Positions 11,853 through 23,484 of a stretch of 64,000 nucleotides of DNA are shown here, piece by piece. The stretch lies in the NCBI GenBank assembly GCA_963681505.1, contig OY811980.1, positions 2,840,553 to 2,904,552 of the forward strand. Reading direction: 5' to 3'. Source of the stretch: Eunapius fragilis (lineage: Eukaryota; Porifera; Demospongiae; Spongillida; Spongillidae). The notes below the pieces were generated by a model, which saw only the letters and a program-made list of their open reading frames with translations, made no database searches and was not told where the DNA came from. The first letter of the stretch is position 1, and the number at the start of each line of letters is the position of its first letter. A program made the translations under genes and the position numbers.

Positions 11853-12718
11853 TGGGTGGTGGGGGGGGGGGGGGGGGGGGAGCCCTCTCTCCATATCTTT
11901 TCCACTTTTATTATTCAGTACGAATAATTAAACAAGTTATCAAAACGAAAGCGGGTCCTTAAGGCCTTATCAATTATAAAATTCTTCAGGATTGGAAGAC
12001 GTAAGGCTACTTTAATTGACCTCACCCGAAAGAATACTAAGTGGTGGGGTTACACACGTGCTTGGGTCTGCCCTTATAGCATACCAGCCAGATTCCACGG
12101 CTAGGAGGTTATGTAGTTGATTATCCACTTACCTTCATGTAATTCAATGGCGGGTCAAGGGAGGGGGCTGTACCCAGTAAGAATCATGGGCAATCCAAAG
12201 TACCTTTTTTGTTTCTGTGACTAAGCCTATAATACCTCCTAACAAAGTGGAAAAGGACCACATTTTTATTGCTTGGAACTGCTTAGCTGCATCTCAAGGC
12301 AAAACACACCATAACTATAGGAAGGATCATTAATGGAGACTGAATCAAGCAGTTGATATTTTAAGTGTTCATTTATTTTTTTGCATGTGTAACTGAGAGT
12401 TTGTGTCATGTATGTGTGCATGAGTGTTTGAAAGTTTGTATATGCATGTGTATGTACCTTTAAGTTTAATCTGAGGCATCACATAGTTGCAAGTTCTGTA
12501 CATGTATACCCTCACACTCCTGCTGCTTGCCCTCCTGGTTGCATGCATGTTCATGTGTCTGGATCTGCTGAGCAGAAAACAACATTTTAATGTTTAACAC
12601 CCAAGGTCTTCCACATTGTGACATCACCTCACTATCACATCACCTTCATCACTGAACATCATCCTTCAATCTTCTTACCCCTATTCCCTAGGTCCCTGAT
12701 ACAATTCCTCCTTTCCCA

Positions 12719-12784
12719 TCTCCTCCTCCTCCTCCTCCTCCTCCTCCTCCTCCTCCTCCTCCTCCTCCTCCTCCTCCTCCTCCT
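12719..12784. repeat. (CCT)n microsatellite
   Basis: About 22 perfect CCT units. Confidence 0.97.
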
Positions 12785-13476
12785 AATTTGAGTGTAGTAA
12801 TAGCACACAGAGCTGACCAAAACTTGTTAAGAAGATATTGAAATCGTATTTTGTGATTGCAATATAGTGAGGAAGGGTGACACCATTTTAATCACTGGAT
12901 GCAGAACATGGTCTCATTTGCTTGGTATTTCTGACCACTCCCATATGCTCCTCCCCTGCAAAGAACATGTGATGGGATGTGCCCATGGGGTACACCACAC
13001 CTCCACACCTGTTCCCTCTTTATACATGCTGCTCCCTGTACCCTGCCATCGTGTGCGACACTAACATGACAATCGGTTATCTTTTATGCCCTTTGCTAAG
13101 GTTTCTCCTGTCTAGATGACCTTGCAGCAGGTAATGGGACTAATTGGTAAAGAAATTAATTGATCTAAAAACAATACGATTACCCAACCATCTACCTGCT
13201 TGGAATTTACTCTAGGGAGGCATTTAGCTAATATTGTATTACTACAGTAAGGTGGTTGTAGTACAGCGTTAAATAGAACCTATCTGTTTGGCATAGTGCA
13301 CAGCTGATAGTGCAGTACACGCGCGCTCATGTTGAGCTAGGTTCCTGCCCTCTGCAGTATTGGAACCTATGAGAGTAGGTTCTATATAGGAATTCTGCAA
13401 TATGATGAATGTCATTTTTTAAAACATCATAGGTAAAGGGTGAATCGAGCAGTATATATAGTTTAATGGGCGCGCG

Positions 13477-13514
<38 letters not shown>

Positions 13515-15462
13515 TGGGAGCATAGTGTATGTGGTCATGTCTTATGAGTGCATGGGGCATTTTTGAATATAACATTGTGAAGAACATGAGGTGTACCAAA
13601 GATGGGAGAATCGAGCCCTTGGGATTGATCATATCCCCTATCTCCATGTCAACTCATGTTGCCAGGAGGGCATTTCTCTGTCCTTAACATTGCTTGAGGC
13701 AGCACTCAGTTCCTCAACCCCTTTACTCGTACACCATATGTTGAACTTTCTGCATGAGTCCTTGGTGCTGTAAACATTCTATTATAGCAAGTTACTGCCC
13801 GGCATAATATGGTTTGGATCCTTTATGTCACCACGCCTTAAAACATGCAAGTACAGGGGGATGTTACATTAGAGTGGGAATTCCTTTTAGAATCTTGCCA
13901 ATGGACTAGCCTGGGTTCTCATGTTGAAACAGAAAGTGGTCTGGGGTTTGAAGGACATCAAACACGGCTTTTCTCCTTGTGGTTAGTACACAAACCTTTT
14001 AAAAGTAATATCCCACACAAGAAAATAAGAGGTACAATGATTCGCCATTGCATGTGATTTCTTGTTTTGAAGGGCTTTTTTCAAATAAAACTCAACAAAT
14101 GTAGTATCACACGGCGCAGCTGGTATGAAAATTGTGAAAGCATCATTGTACAAAGCCATAGCTGGGGGGGGGGGGGGGGGGGTCAAACGATACTCAACAC
14201 CCCCCCCCCCCCCACACACACACACATACACATACACTTAAAGAAAAAATGTTAATGTCCAAACCTGATTTGATAAACAGACAGATTATCATACAAATAC
14301 TATATATGACCATTCATGGGAAGATATATAAAAGCACTTCATTCATCGTATATACGCATATGCCTTAAAACCTGATTTGTGAAAATTGCAATGGAATTGG
14401 CGTGAAAAATATTGTGTTACAAGTTCAATTCATTACCATGGTGTTTGGTATTGTTGCCTGCCTCTTACTACCTATCTGGTATACATTCAAAGTGATGTGT
14501 GAGAAAATTAATTATCTCAAAGCATTCATTACCTGGTCGACTATATTGCACCATAATGCAGAGTGTTCCACATCAGCAAAAAATCATTATTATTTTACAG
14601 TAATTATAAAAACATTCTGTACTTTTCATATAATACTAATCACTTTCAGGAAGAAAGTATCATGCAGTTAAATCACAGGTTAATTGATTAACATTAATAT
14701 TGACATTATGTTAATTTTCAGAAACCTAAACTGATGTGAATTCTGAAATTAAATTAAAGAAAGAACTTTTTTCCCGCTGTGGGGTTGATCAAAAGCACTT
14801 CATTCTTTCTGGATATATTTGATGGCGGTCCGTCAACTCGGCAACCGCCTTCATCTGCTCCTGCGTGGGCAGTAAAGGAACTCCCTCTTCGTGACCAACT
14901 TTCTCCCATGTGTGTGTATATATCGGAAGTCTCGCAAGAGACTTCCATACAGGCTTTCCCGACTATGAATTTAATTAAAATCCCGCGACCCTACATTGTA
15001 CCGTAGCTTCGCTCCCGACGATCGGATCATCTAACTTGTTGCGGCAATCGATCTAGAAGTCAAAACTGAGTAGTTTCGTTTTTTTTTCACGTCGTAGAAC
15101 CGCATGGTTGTCGAGAAAGAAAAATACTGCTGTCCTCGTTCCCCTTCCAAAAATAATGGGCGGGTCGTCTGCTTCTTCTGCTTCTTCTTCTTGAGAACTC
15201 ATAACTCGGGACAGGAACACTTTTAAGCCATGAAAATTGCACCAATAGCTTTAGAATTTGCTGGAGGACTCGCCTTAGTCAATGTTAGGCTTTGATACAC
15301 AAAAGCCTAAAAGCCTATATACGGTCTTATCAATTCTAATTAAGCAAAAGTACCTAGATAATTTTCACAATACGTCTGGATTGAATTATATCGGTTAAAT
15401 GAAAGGGGGAAACCTGCGATGCAACAGTGATTTGGGTGTTTAAAAAAATTAAGGAAAAAAGT
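12785..15462. other. Stretch with no recognisable gene
   Basis: Contains short CA-rich runs (13,473-13,514), a G-run and C-run pair (14,164-14,213), and frames such as 14,779-15,006 and 13,327-13,647 (minus) that resemble nothing known to me. I see no TIR element here. The region 11,885-12,718 is equally featureless. Confidence 0.4.
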
Positions 15463-15729
15463 ACATTCTCTCTGAGAAAGTTGGTGGGATATAGGTTTTG
15501 CAGGCAAATAGTATATACTGGTGTAAAAAGCAAGGAAACAAGTTTTATCAGAAGGGAAAATGTAATAGTCCTATATTTAGCACAGAAACAGCATATGCCT
15601 TAGTCGAAGTGTGCTAAACATAGGACTATTACATTTTCCCTTCTGATAATACTTGTTTCCTTGGTTTTTACACCAGTATACTATTTGCCTGCAAAACCTA
15701 TATCCCACCAACTTTCTCAGAGAGAATGT
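15463..15729. mobile_element. 267-bp palindromic element
   Basis: The arms (15,463-15,583 and 15,609-15,729) are nearly perfect complements around a 25-bp loop. The tip sequence is ACATTCTCTCTGAGAAAGTT and the inner end is CTATATTTAGCAC. A degraded relative with the same TGCCTnCAAnnCCTATATCC and CCACCAACTTTCTC phrases lies at 43,120-43,290. No target duplication is clear. Confidence 0.8.
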
Positions 15730-15769
15730 TTTTATTTACTTGTATATATATATGTTACGGCCCGATTTA

Positions 15770-15932
15770 AAACCCGACCCGCTTTAAAGCCGGTCGACCT
15801 GTTTCCAAGCGGGTCAACCGGCTTTAAAGCCGGTCGACCTGTTTCCAAGCGGGTCAACCGGCTTTAAAACCGGTCGACCGTGTTTAAAACCTATATGCAA
15901 AACTGACCCGCTTTGAAGCGGGTCGACCGGAT
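15770..15932. repeat. 40-bp palindromic tandem repeat
   Basis: Units of 40 bp containing CCGGCTTTAAAGCCGG and GTCGACCTGTTTCCAAGCGG, about two full and three partial copies. Each unit contains its own small palindrome, so the array can fold into several hairpins. Confidence 0.85.
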
Positions 15933-16070
15933 TCAAAACTTTTTATTAATATACTTCTTTTTATGTATAATATGTTAGTACCCGTAGGCTGTATGCCTGA
16001 GCTGGGCCCAGTTAGGTTGGTCATCGGGTGATGTATTATTATTCAATGAGGCTTAGGAGTGTGTGTGTAG

Positions 16071-16095
16071 GGGGGGGGGGGGGGGGGGGGGGGGG
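16071..16095. repeat. Poly(G) tract
   Basis: About 25 consecutive G. A frame running through it (16,063-16,335) has no recognisable domain. Confidence 0.95.
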
Positions 16096-16454
16096 AGGTT
16101 AGAAGATACCGATTTGAGTAGAGGCCTAGAAGAAATAGAACGAATCCTTCATTCACATGCATGCCATTCGTCCAAAGAAAGTGAGTATGACTGCAGTGCA
16201 CGTATACGTACGCATCGGGGCTCGGTTATCGAATTAGTACTTCATGATCGAAACCAACTATTTACAGCTTATGCATTAGTCTTGGTCTTTACGCAAGCTG
16301 ATTTTATGCAATGCACGCGCATAAACGGTTGGTAGATCACCAACGTCGATAACCAAGCGCCCGAAAAGTGTCCGAGGATTATATATTAACACTGTCTCAA
16401 GCTAGGATCGATCCAATAATCATAATAGCGCTTTTTATATATAGGTGGACACCT

Positions 16455-16980
16455 GGGAAGGGATAAAGCATAAGAAAATTAAGGTTTCATCGAGGTTCTT
16501 CTGGAAGACGCAGATGAAAGATGTATACATGTAGGTGCATGAGTTCGTTAAGACGTGCGATGTTTGCCAAAGCACTAATGGTGCCAAGTTTATGAAGACC
16601 GTAGCCCCTCTGCATCCCATATACCTATACAACCTAGTGTTTGGCATCAGGTTAGTTGCAATCAAGACTACCTTAAGTTAATGCATCAATTTAGGTTGGA
16701 ATAGACCTGATTGGTCCTCTCCCAAAAACTGCACGAGGCAATTGTTAGATCATCACCTTAGTTGATTAATTTTCTAAGTAGCCTGAAGCTAAGCCTATAG
16801 CTGACAAGACTGCAAGAACAGTTGGCTGAGTTTCTGTATAAGAATATATGCAGGCAAATGTATATGAATTATTAATTCAGTTTACATATAAGCATATAAG
16901 CATATCAACTTCTTTACAGGCATGGTTGCACCAATGTCACCATGTCAGATCAAGGACGTGAATTTGTGAACAGAGTCAAA
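16455..16980 (+). pseudogene. Integrase-core fragment, Ginger/gypsy-like, heavily decayed
   Basis: Reads forward as zinc-binding and catalytic-core pieces. SRFFWKTQMKDVY leads to a CxxC (CDVCQSTN) with VAPLHPI. After an apparent 44-bp intron comes GIDLIGPLPKTARGN, carrying the first catalytic Asp. A degraded IITLVD segment has stops where Tyr and Trp would be. After another intron (acceptor near 16,920) comes VTMSDQGREFVNRVK, carrying the second Asp. Stops and a shift make it non-functional. The exon structure and PLHPI..GIDLIGPLP spacing match the intron-containing integrases of Ginger-type DNA transposons and KRBA2-like genes better than an LTR element. A second, similar relic starts 320 bp downstream. 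Confidence 0.7.
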
Positions 16981-16984
16981 GTTT

Positions 16985-17285
16985 GTACGAAGCTGCATGC
17001 CTACACGCTCGCTAATCAAACGCAATGGATTTATTGTTTGGGGGGGGGGGGGGGGGGGGGGCACATTCTGCGGAGGAGGGACAGAATCCGCTAGCAGAAC
17101 ATGTCTCCCCGGACAGAATCCGCTAACGATTGTGTCCGAGGGGACACTCTTTTGGGGGGGGGGGGGCAAAATCCGCTGACACCGGACCAAGGAAATATTG
17201 GTCCGGGCGGACCATAATTTCCTGGAAAAAATGGTCCGAATAAATGGTCCGTGAAGTGATTATTGGGCCACGTGTCCGAAAAAAC
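16985..17285. repeat. GC-rich module array (GGACAGAATCCGCT and GGTCCGGGCGGACC motifs)
   Basis: Contains two GGACAGAATCCGCTARC modules and a related CAAAATCCGCTGACACCGGA, two G-runs, and palindromes around GGTCCGGGCGGACC. The GGTCCG palindromes and AATATTGGTCC motif recur at 19,500-19,615. Probably a small non-autonomous element; no target duplication found. Confidence 0.6.
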
Positions 17286-17299
17286 AGTTGAAGAAAGAA

Positions 17300-18345
17300 A
17301 TGGAGAGCGACATTGTGGATGACCTGTAGTCTCGTACCCAGACCGTCTATGACGTAAGCGATTATCGCTGTAAACAGTATAATCACTACGTCTGAACGTA
17401 GTGATTATACAGTTTACAGCGATAATCGCTTACGTCATAGACGGTCTGGGTACGAGACTAGATGACCTGAGCGAAGATCTAATCCGCGACGTCTTTACGT
17501 AACTTTCCACTAATAAGTACCCAGAGGCATCCTCCTTTTCTCGGAAGAGAGTGATACGAAAAAAGGCGTTAACGTTTTTTATTTCCACAAACGGCGAGCT
17601 GATGTACAAGCAGACGTTAAAAGGAAAGGTACGTATCAACGCCCTGTTGATGTATTTGGAGCTACGTGGGAAGCCTAGCATGACGTGGTGGTGCGGTTTG
17701 AAACCACTTTTGAATAGCGTTTATTTTCCATCAGGAGCCCACATTTCTTCGCTATGTTCAAAGTCCAGAGGAAAGGAGACTAATTCTGCTAGCCTGTCAC
17801 GTTCATCCAACTTCAGGCCACATGGGAAGAACTAGGACGCTACATAGGATAAAGGAACGTGTCATGTGGTATGGAATGGTGAAAGCTAAGAATGCACTGA
17901 AATGGTAGGTTACAGTCAATAATTACATTATACTGCCAGAGGAGCAACCTCAATTTGTGACTGTGACTAGTATAGTAGAGTATGCATTTTAAAATGTAAC
18001 CACACTAAAAATTGATTGTCCAACATACTTGCCTTAGACAATGCTTGACATCACTCAAATGTTAAATCTATAATAGTCAGCATTATAACCATATTGTTTT
18101 ATAGATACGAACATGTGATTTTTGCCAGCGAATAAATAGAAAGCTCACTTGTGGCGTGCCTGAACTTCACCCAGTTCCAAATCCCCATGGTACATGATAG
18201 GGATTGATTTCATTGGTCCTGTTAGCCCACCTGGAGAAGATGAAATAAATATAGTCTGACAATTAGTGACTATTTCACAAAGTGAAGTGGCACACAAACC
18301 ATCAGTCATGCTAAACCTGATGACCAACCCACCACAAGTGGTATT
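17300..18345 (+). pseudogene. Ginger-like integrase gene, 5' part, decayed
   Basis: The start codon at 17,300 opens a frame MESDIVDDLSEDLIRDVFT, then a stop, then YPEASSFSRKRVIRKKA and TNGELMYKQTLKGK. An intron from about 17,627 ends near 17,767. The next exon has the zinc-binding HVHPTSGHMGRTRTLHRIKE. A further exon at about 18,104 gives CDFCQRINRKL, ELHPVP and, in a shifted frame, IGIDFIGPVSPPGED with the first catalytic Asp of the integrase core. A 134-bp MITE interrupts the first exon. Domain order is that of Ginger-type transposons, whose integrase resembles that of gypsy elements. The downstream Cys cluster, Ulp1-like protease and PHD finger support this. Confidence 0.72.
17327..17460. 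mobile_element. 134-bp MITE, TAGTCTCG termini, 9-bp target duplication
   Basis: A near-perfect palindrome with termini TAGTCTCGTACCCAGACCGT, flanked by GATGACCTG at 17,318-17,326 and 17,461-17,469. It lies in the first exon of the Ginger-like gene; removing it plus one duplication restores the VDDLSEDL reading. The first eight bases and the later ATGACGTAA are shared with the terminal repeats of the RecQ/DUF6589 element at 45,876-51,040, so that element or a relative may have moved it. Confidence 0.92.
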
Positions 18346-18371
18346 GAGCCTAAAGACTTACTCCCCCTAAA

Positions 18372-19118
18372 AGATGCTGAATCTCCTGTCTTACTATTTT
18401 GCTCCTGCAAAACACATTGTGCTACTAAAAGATGTCTATGCAAGTTAAATCATTCATGCTGTGGACACTATTGCCATCCAGGTAAAAGCTGTTGTAATAT
18501 GGAAACAGCAAAACCACAAGACAGGAAGTTGTAAATCTAAGTGCCAGTGATGATGATGCCCAAAATGATTCTGCATGGATAAAAGTAGGAGAATCTGTGT
18601 TGCATAAGGAGGACAAAGTGGTATTGTCGAATAATGGATGGTTAACGGACAATATAGTACATGCAGCTCAACAGCTTCTTAAACAAAGTCATCCTTATAT
18701 ATCTGGCCTTTAAAACCCAATTCTTCAGAAAACAAATACTTTCATATGCAAAGAAACGTAGACTTTGTACAATGCCTGAGTATCAGAGACAACCACTGGA
18801 TAACAGTATCTGCTGCTTCAAGCATTCCAGACACCATAAATGTATATGATAGCTTGAATGGCACATTAACTGAAACTTTGAAACAAATTATTGCAGATTT
18901 AAAGCATTCTGCGGGAAAGCAAATCACAGTACAGTACGTGAATGTTCGGTACCAGAAGAGTTCGCAGGACTGTGGTTTATTTACAATAGCCTTTGCCTGT
19001 GAAATTTGCTTTGGCAAAGATCCTTCATCCGTTAAGTTTGTCCAATCCACAATGAGACAGCACTTCATAGAGGGACTAGAGCAAGGAAATATTTTGCCAT
19101 TTCCATCAGCTGTACGAT
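18372..19118 (+). pseudogene. Cys-rich cluster plus Ulp1-like cysteine protease of the Ginger-like element
   Basis: The first segment (18,372-18,510) encodes a Cys cluster (LFCSCKTHCATKRCLCK, then GHYCHPGKSCCN), as seen in invertebrate integrase-type transposon proteins. After an acidic spacer comes NNGWLTDNIVHAAQQLLKQS, the entry segment of a Ulp1/SENP fold, followed by a stop and shift. The open frame 18,746-19,120 then shows the catalytic His (RDNHWITVS), Asp (NVYDSLNG) and Cys (KSSQDCGLFTIAFA), so the C48 protease triad is intact even though the upstream frame is broken. Ulp1 proteases are known passengers of Ginger and other DNA transposons. Confidence 0.75.
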
Positions 19119-19155
19119 GACAAAGATCACAGGTGGTGCGTCAAGAGGTGTTTAA

Positions 19156-19300
19156 AATATTCTGCTCTTGCAGGATGCCTAATGATGGTAGAAAAATGAT
19201 TCAATGTTCAAAGTCCAGAGAGTGGTATCATTTGAACTGCGTCCGAGTCAACAGGAAATTTTTGAGACACACTGTTCCATGGTTCTGTGGTTGTAAATAA
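19156..19300 (+). CDS. PHD-finger exon of the Ginger-like element
   Basis: Encodes a Cys4-His-Cys3-like finger: FCSCRMPNDGRKMIQCSKS, EWYHLNCVRV, then VPWFCGCK and a TAA stop. It lies 40 bp after the protease frame, consistent with the last exon. The third Cys pair shows CSKS instead of CxxC, so one ligand may be lost. Confidence 0.65.
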
Positions 19301-19435
19301 GCTGATCAGTTTAGTACTCAACGTAATCTATGTAGTCTGGTTTCATATTCTGTTATTACGCTGGTTTCATGGATGAATGTATCAATTACTTTTCAAAATA
19401 TTTGCATGTACTTGCATTGACACTTTCCACGGCAG

Positions 19436-19615
19436 ACGATTATTTCCGGTAAAACTCACGGCTGGAAATTTTGGTACATACATATATACGCCAGTTAACG
19501 GACCAATATTTCCAACACGGACCATTATTTCCGGTAATATCGGTCCGGGCGGACCAAAATTCGTTGGAAATTTTGGTCCGCCCGGACCCAAATTTTCAGG
19601 ACCAAAATTCCGGTG
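19436..19615. repeat. GGTCCG palindrome cluster
   Basis: Contains GGTCCGGGCGGACC, its spaced inverse GGTCCGCCCGGACC, and repeated GACCAWWATTTCC phrases. Related to the module array at 17,170-17,260. Confidence 0.65.
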
Positions 19616-19619
19616 ACAG

Positions 19620-21615
19620 GCAAACGATTTACCTGCAAGGCGTATGACACGCGGGGTAAAACAAAACCTTATCGTGTTGGTTTCATATACCTTGTTTGAC
19701 TTGCTTGTTTCAGAGCCTTACTAGAACACATTACCTATGTTTGGCGCAATATTAATCAGTACGCAGCGTAACGTGTACCCTGTAAACGAAAACTTCCACT
19801 TACCAGTACAGTCGCATGCAGAGTAAATGGCTACCAGCAACAATTGTACAAACGTATGCGTGTAGAACGTGAGGGCTGCAAAAAATGTAAAACGGTAGAA
19901 TATGTACGATGGGTTTTCTATCTCACCATAGAATTGTATACAACGCGGGATTAACGAAACGTGTCTCAAAACAGCCATTTTGCCCCAAAAAGGTCACCTA
20001 CACGGCCAACACGGTACGTCTGGCGTTACTCCTATGATGATCGTACCGTATACGCAACTGAATTTATATCATTGGCGTTACGCACCTTATTAACAATACA
20101 CCAGTAATATAATTGATGCATCGCAATTGCTATAAATTTCTTCGGCGTTACGGCCGCGATATCGTCAAGTGAATTAATTGTGTATGGTGCTGAATTTGGT
20201 TGTTACGATATAACACACTCATTTTCCTCCCAGGCCCGGCGCACTCCGAGAAAAGTTGGTCCGGCCAGTTGAAGAGGAGGGGCGCGCCGCAAATTTGTTT
20301 GGTGAATACTGATATAGGTGCATTCCTTTCGATGGAAAGGCAAGTTACATCATGCTACGGGGAAATCTTCGTGCTCTTAGCTCATATAGGATCGGCTAAC
20401 CTCAGGCTCTGCCCTGCATGGCTGTCCAGACTCCAAATTATTAACCCTTTCCCATCGATCAATCTGCGACCTAACTCGTAAGAGCTAGTCACGTGATATA
20501 GACTATAACGACACAATATTAAGAGTCAAATGCATGAAGTCTTCTGGCTTGCCGATGTGTAAAAGACAGCTTGTCACATATTCGTACGGAAAAGCTGCAA
20601 TTAGGTAACGCCCGCCCGCTCTGGTCTGGTTTTTATATTAATTAATCTGAACTGATATCATAGTAGTACGCACCCCTTAGATTAATATACTGAGTTCACC
20701 AACATAAAAATCTATGAAGCGATATGTTCATGAATCAGTGCAAAGTAGAAGTGACAAGTGAACTGAATTTACTACAGCTATTCAGTAGTGTGCTGAAATC
20801 TAAAGGAAATACGGTAGGTTATCTTTCCATACAAGGAAATATAAAATAAATTTTCAAAACGAGTCAACACAGTGTTTCCGTACATTTCCAATCTAACTGA
20901 AACATATGTAATTCGTGTAGTGTCAGTTCTCCATAGAACTGACAATAATTTTCTTCTGACAGCTTGTAACAGACCTCTTGTGTGCATTACATAGCTGATC
21001 GTGCACTGTCAACAAAAGCTGGAGTAACATACCACCAGTGTCATTGGTGAAGGATGTTCCATAACACTTAAAGCAGTGTTCAATAGCAAACCTTAATTAA
21101 TAGGGTTGAAATGAGTCCGTTTCACATGTATGTGATTGTCATTGTCTTGCTGTAACTGCAACCTTCAAACCATTGTACATGTGATCAACAAGGACTTGAT
21201 GTTGTTATTAACTGTGCGCATAATACTAATTTGATTTAATCAGCTCATTCGTCAACCTGTGGACAGGGTTGGTGCAAAAGTGGTCGGGCTATATGAATTA
21301 TTAATTAGATGATGTAATTGTAATCCGTAAATTCACAACATCTTAATATTCACTACCACTCACAACAGGCTAGAGGTCTACACGATTAAATGAATAAATA
21401 TGTTTTGCTTCCATGAGCCAAATGTTGTGTCAATAAAAGTGGTCCTGATTGAAAACTATCTCTTCCTCCAATAAATCGTAATGAATAGGTCACAATACAG
21501 ATGCATATATGGTGGATGGTTGGAAGCGATTCTGTAAGGGAACATATATGCAGTAAGACTAAGGCTGTTCTTAATGCATGCGTATTTTGGTATTTGTGTA
21601 TTTTGGTGCATGTAT
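19620..21615. other. Stretch with no recognisable gene
   Basis: Short frames only. Several GGCGTTACG motifs occur between 20,030 and 20,150, possibly subterminal repeats of an unidentified transposon. Nothing else recognised. Confidence 0.4.
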
Positions 21616-21617
21616 GT

Positions 21618-21623
21618 GTTTGT

Positions 21624-21662
<39 letters not shown>

Positions 21663-21755
21663 TTTCTTTGTGTATTGTGTGCACATGTTTCTTTGTCTAT
21701 ATGTGTGTGTGTGAGTGTGTGTGTATTGGTGTTTGTGTGTGTGTGTGGCACATGT
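21618..21755. repeat. Imperfect (GT)n microsatellite
   Basis: Long TG-rich tract with interruptions; the open frames through it on both strands are low-complexity artefacts. The following 1 kb (to about 22,800) shows no gene. Confidence 0.9.
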
Positions 21756-22803
21756 GTTTTAATGTGTGAAGTAATACTCCTTGTGTCACTTGCTTAAGTA
21801 GTGCTTTTTTAGACTTTTAGAGATATCATTTTTGGAGACTGATTACAAATGTATGTGAGGACGTAAAGCACAAGCATACATCATGGCTACTTATTAAAAA
21901 GGTATTTCTGGTTATGTGATATGTGAATGAACAAGGACGAAGTGCGTGACCTCTACGCTTGCGAAAAACAGGGCTTTTTTGCCAGAAGAAAGTGGCATAT
22001 ACATGTAAGTGCATTCGTCACATGCAATGCATGCTTTTAATACGAGTGACGGTTTTGAATAACTTAGCGTTTGCTATTCACAATAATATAGGGCATTGTT
22101 CACGAAACCGGTAATGTTACTGCTCAGTACCATAATAAACATTGTAGTGCTTTGTAGTACGGTTTCTTCCTTTACCTAGTTCAATTGTCTAGCCGCTTTA
22201 ATTGTTTGAGTTTGCACGTATGCGTGCTTTCCTGCATGGGCCTGTGTAGATGCTGGGTGCATTTATTGAACTCTCCATGCAACTGCAATTAAGATATATG
22301 ATGATATATACTGCAACGATAATTCAAGCCTAACCCATGCATACGGCGCAACAAATTACGTCCATCGCTGCTGCATTTTATTCCCATGCAAGTCCAAACT
22401 TATCTGTAGAATACTTAGCAGTTATTTGGTATGATAGAAATATACTTTCGCATCCATACAGCAGCAGATGCAATAACTACATCAACACATAACACATTTA
22501 GCCGTTCTTTAACACGCGAATTATTTGGGTTCCAGGTCCGGTTGATCTCTTTGTAGTAGCCAACCAAATTTTAGAATCATTTGTCCAGATAGATTATTTC
22601 TATGATAATGAATAAAATATGTGCTTGGCACTCCTATATAGACTTTACTTTACAAACAATTATTACCTTTCTGCCTCATTATTTCTCATGCCTTTATAAT
22701 ACACTCGGATCAAACCCTCAAATTCACATCTACATATTTGCATCTGCGAATAATCAATGCGGAATTACAAAATGTTCATACAAAAGACAGCGCTGCTTAC
22801 CTC

Positions 22804-23418
22804 TGCCAGAGTGTTAATTTTTTTTCTGTCTTTGCCATACACCAAAACATGCGAAGGATTCAGTTTATCTTCAAACTTTACCAACTGAAGTGCATAGCAT
22901 TAATAAATTTACTTAAGTGTGTGATATATTACATGAACTCCCAGTTTTTTTGAATGATTATTTGCAGTGATCCATTGGTTTATTTCTTCATATTTACGGA
23001 CTAGGTCTTCTTTGTTCCTTGATTTCATTTCAAACATAACGGAGTACAGATCTCTCTTTACCAGCCTTTCTAGCAATTCTCTGGCCTGCATGAGTAGACA
23101 GAAGGAAACGAAGTCTGCATATTAACAAACTTACCTCAAGAAGCCCTTCACTTTGTTCACCATTTTCCATGCTTTGCAGTATGATCTGCTCTGTCACTTG
23201 ATCATTTAGCCTAACATAGGCATCCATCTGAGTCAGTGTGTCAGACAGTCTGAGCATAGACGTTTACAAGGTGTTATGCTGAAGCAATGCATGTGAAAGA
23301 CTCGTTATACCTGCATGGTGTGAATTGTTTGGTGGCTGTGCTATAATAGCCCAGCCTAAAGTCATCATTAGCCGCTAGAAATGCATCACCAATCCTGCCG
23401 TTAAAAAATGTCACAATG

Positions 23419-23484
<66 letters not shown>

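Noticed and set aside
14779-15006. 75-codon frame with signal-like start
   Set aside because: No homology recognised, no splice context, shadowed by an equal minus-strand frame.
15001-15060. Possible tRNA-like hairpins
   Set aside because: No A/B box pair or cloverleaf could be drawn; no tRNA was found elsewhere by eye either.
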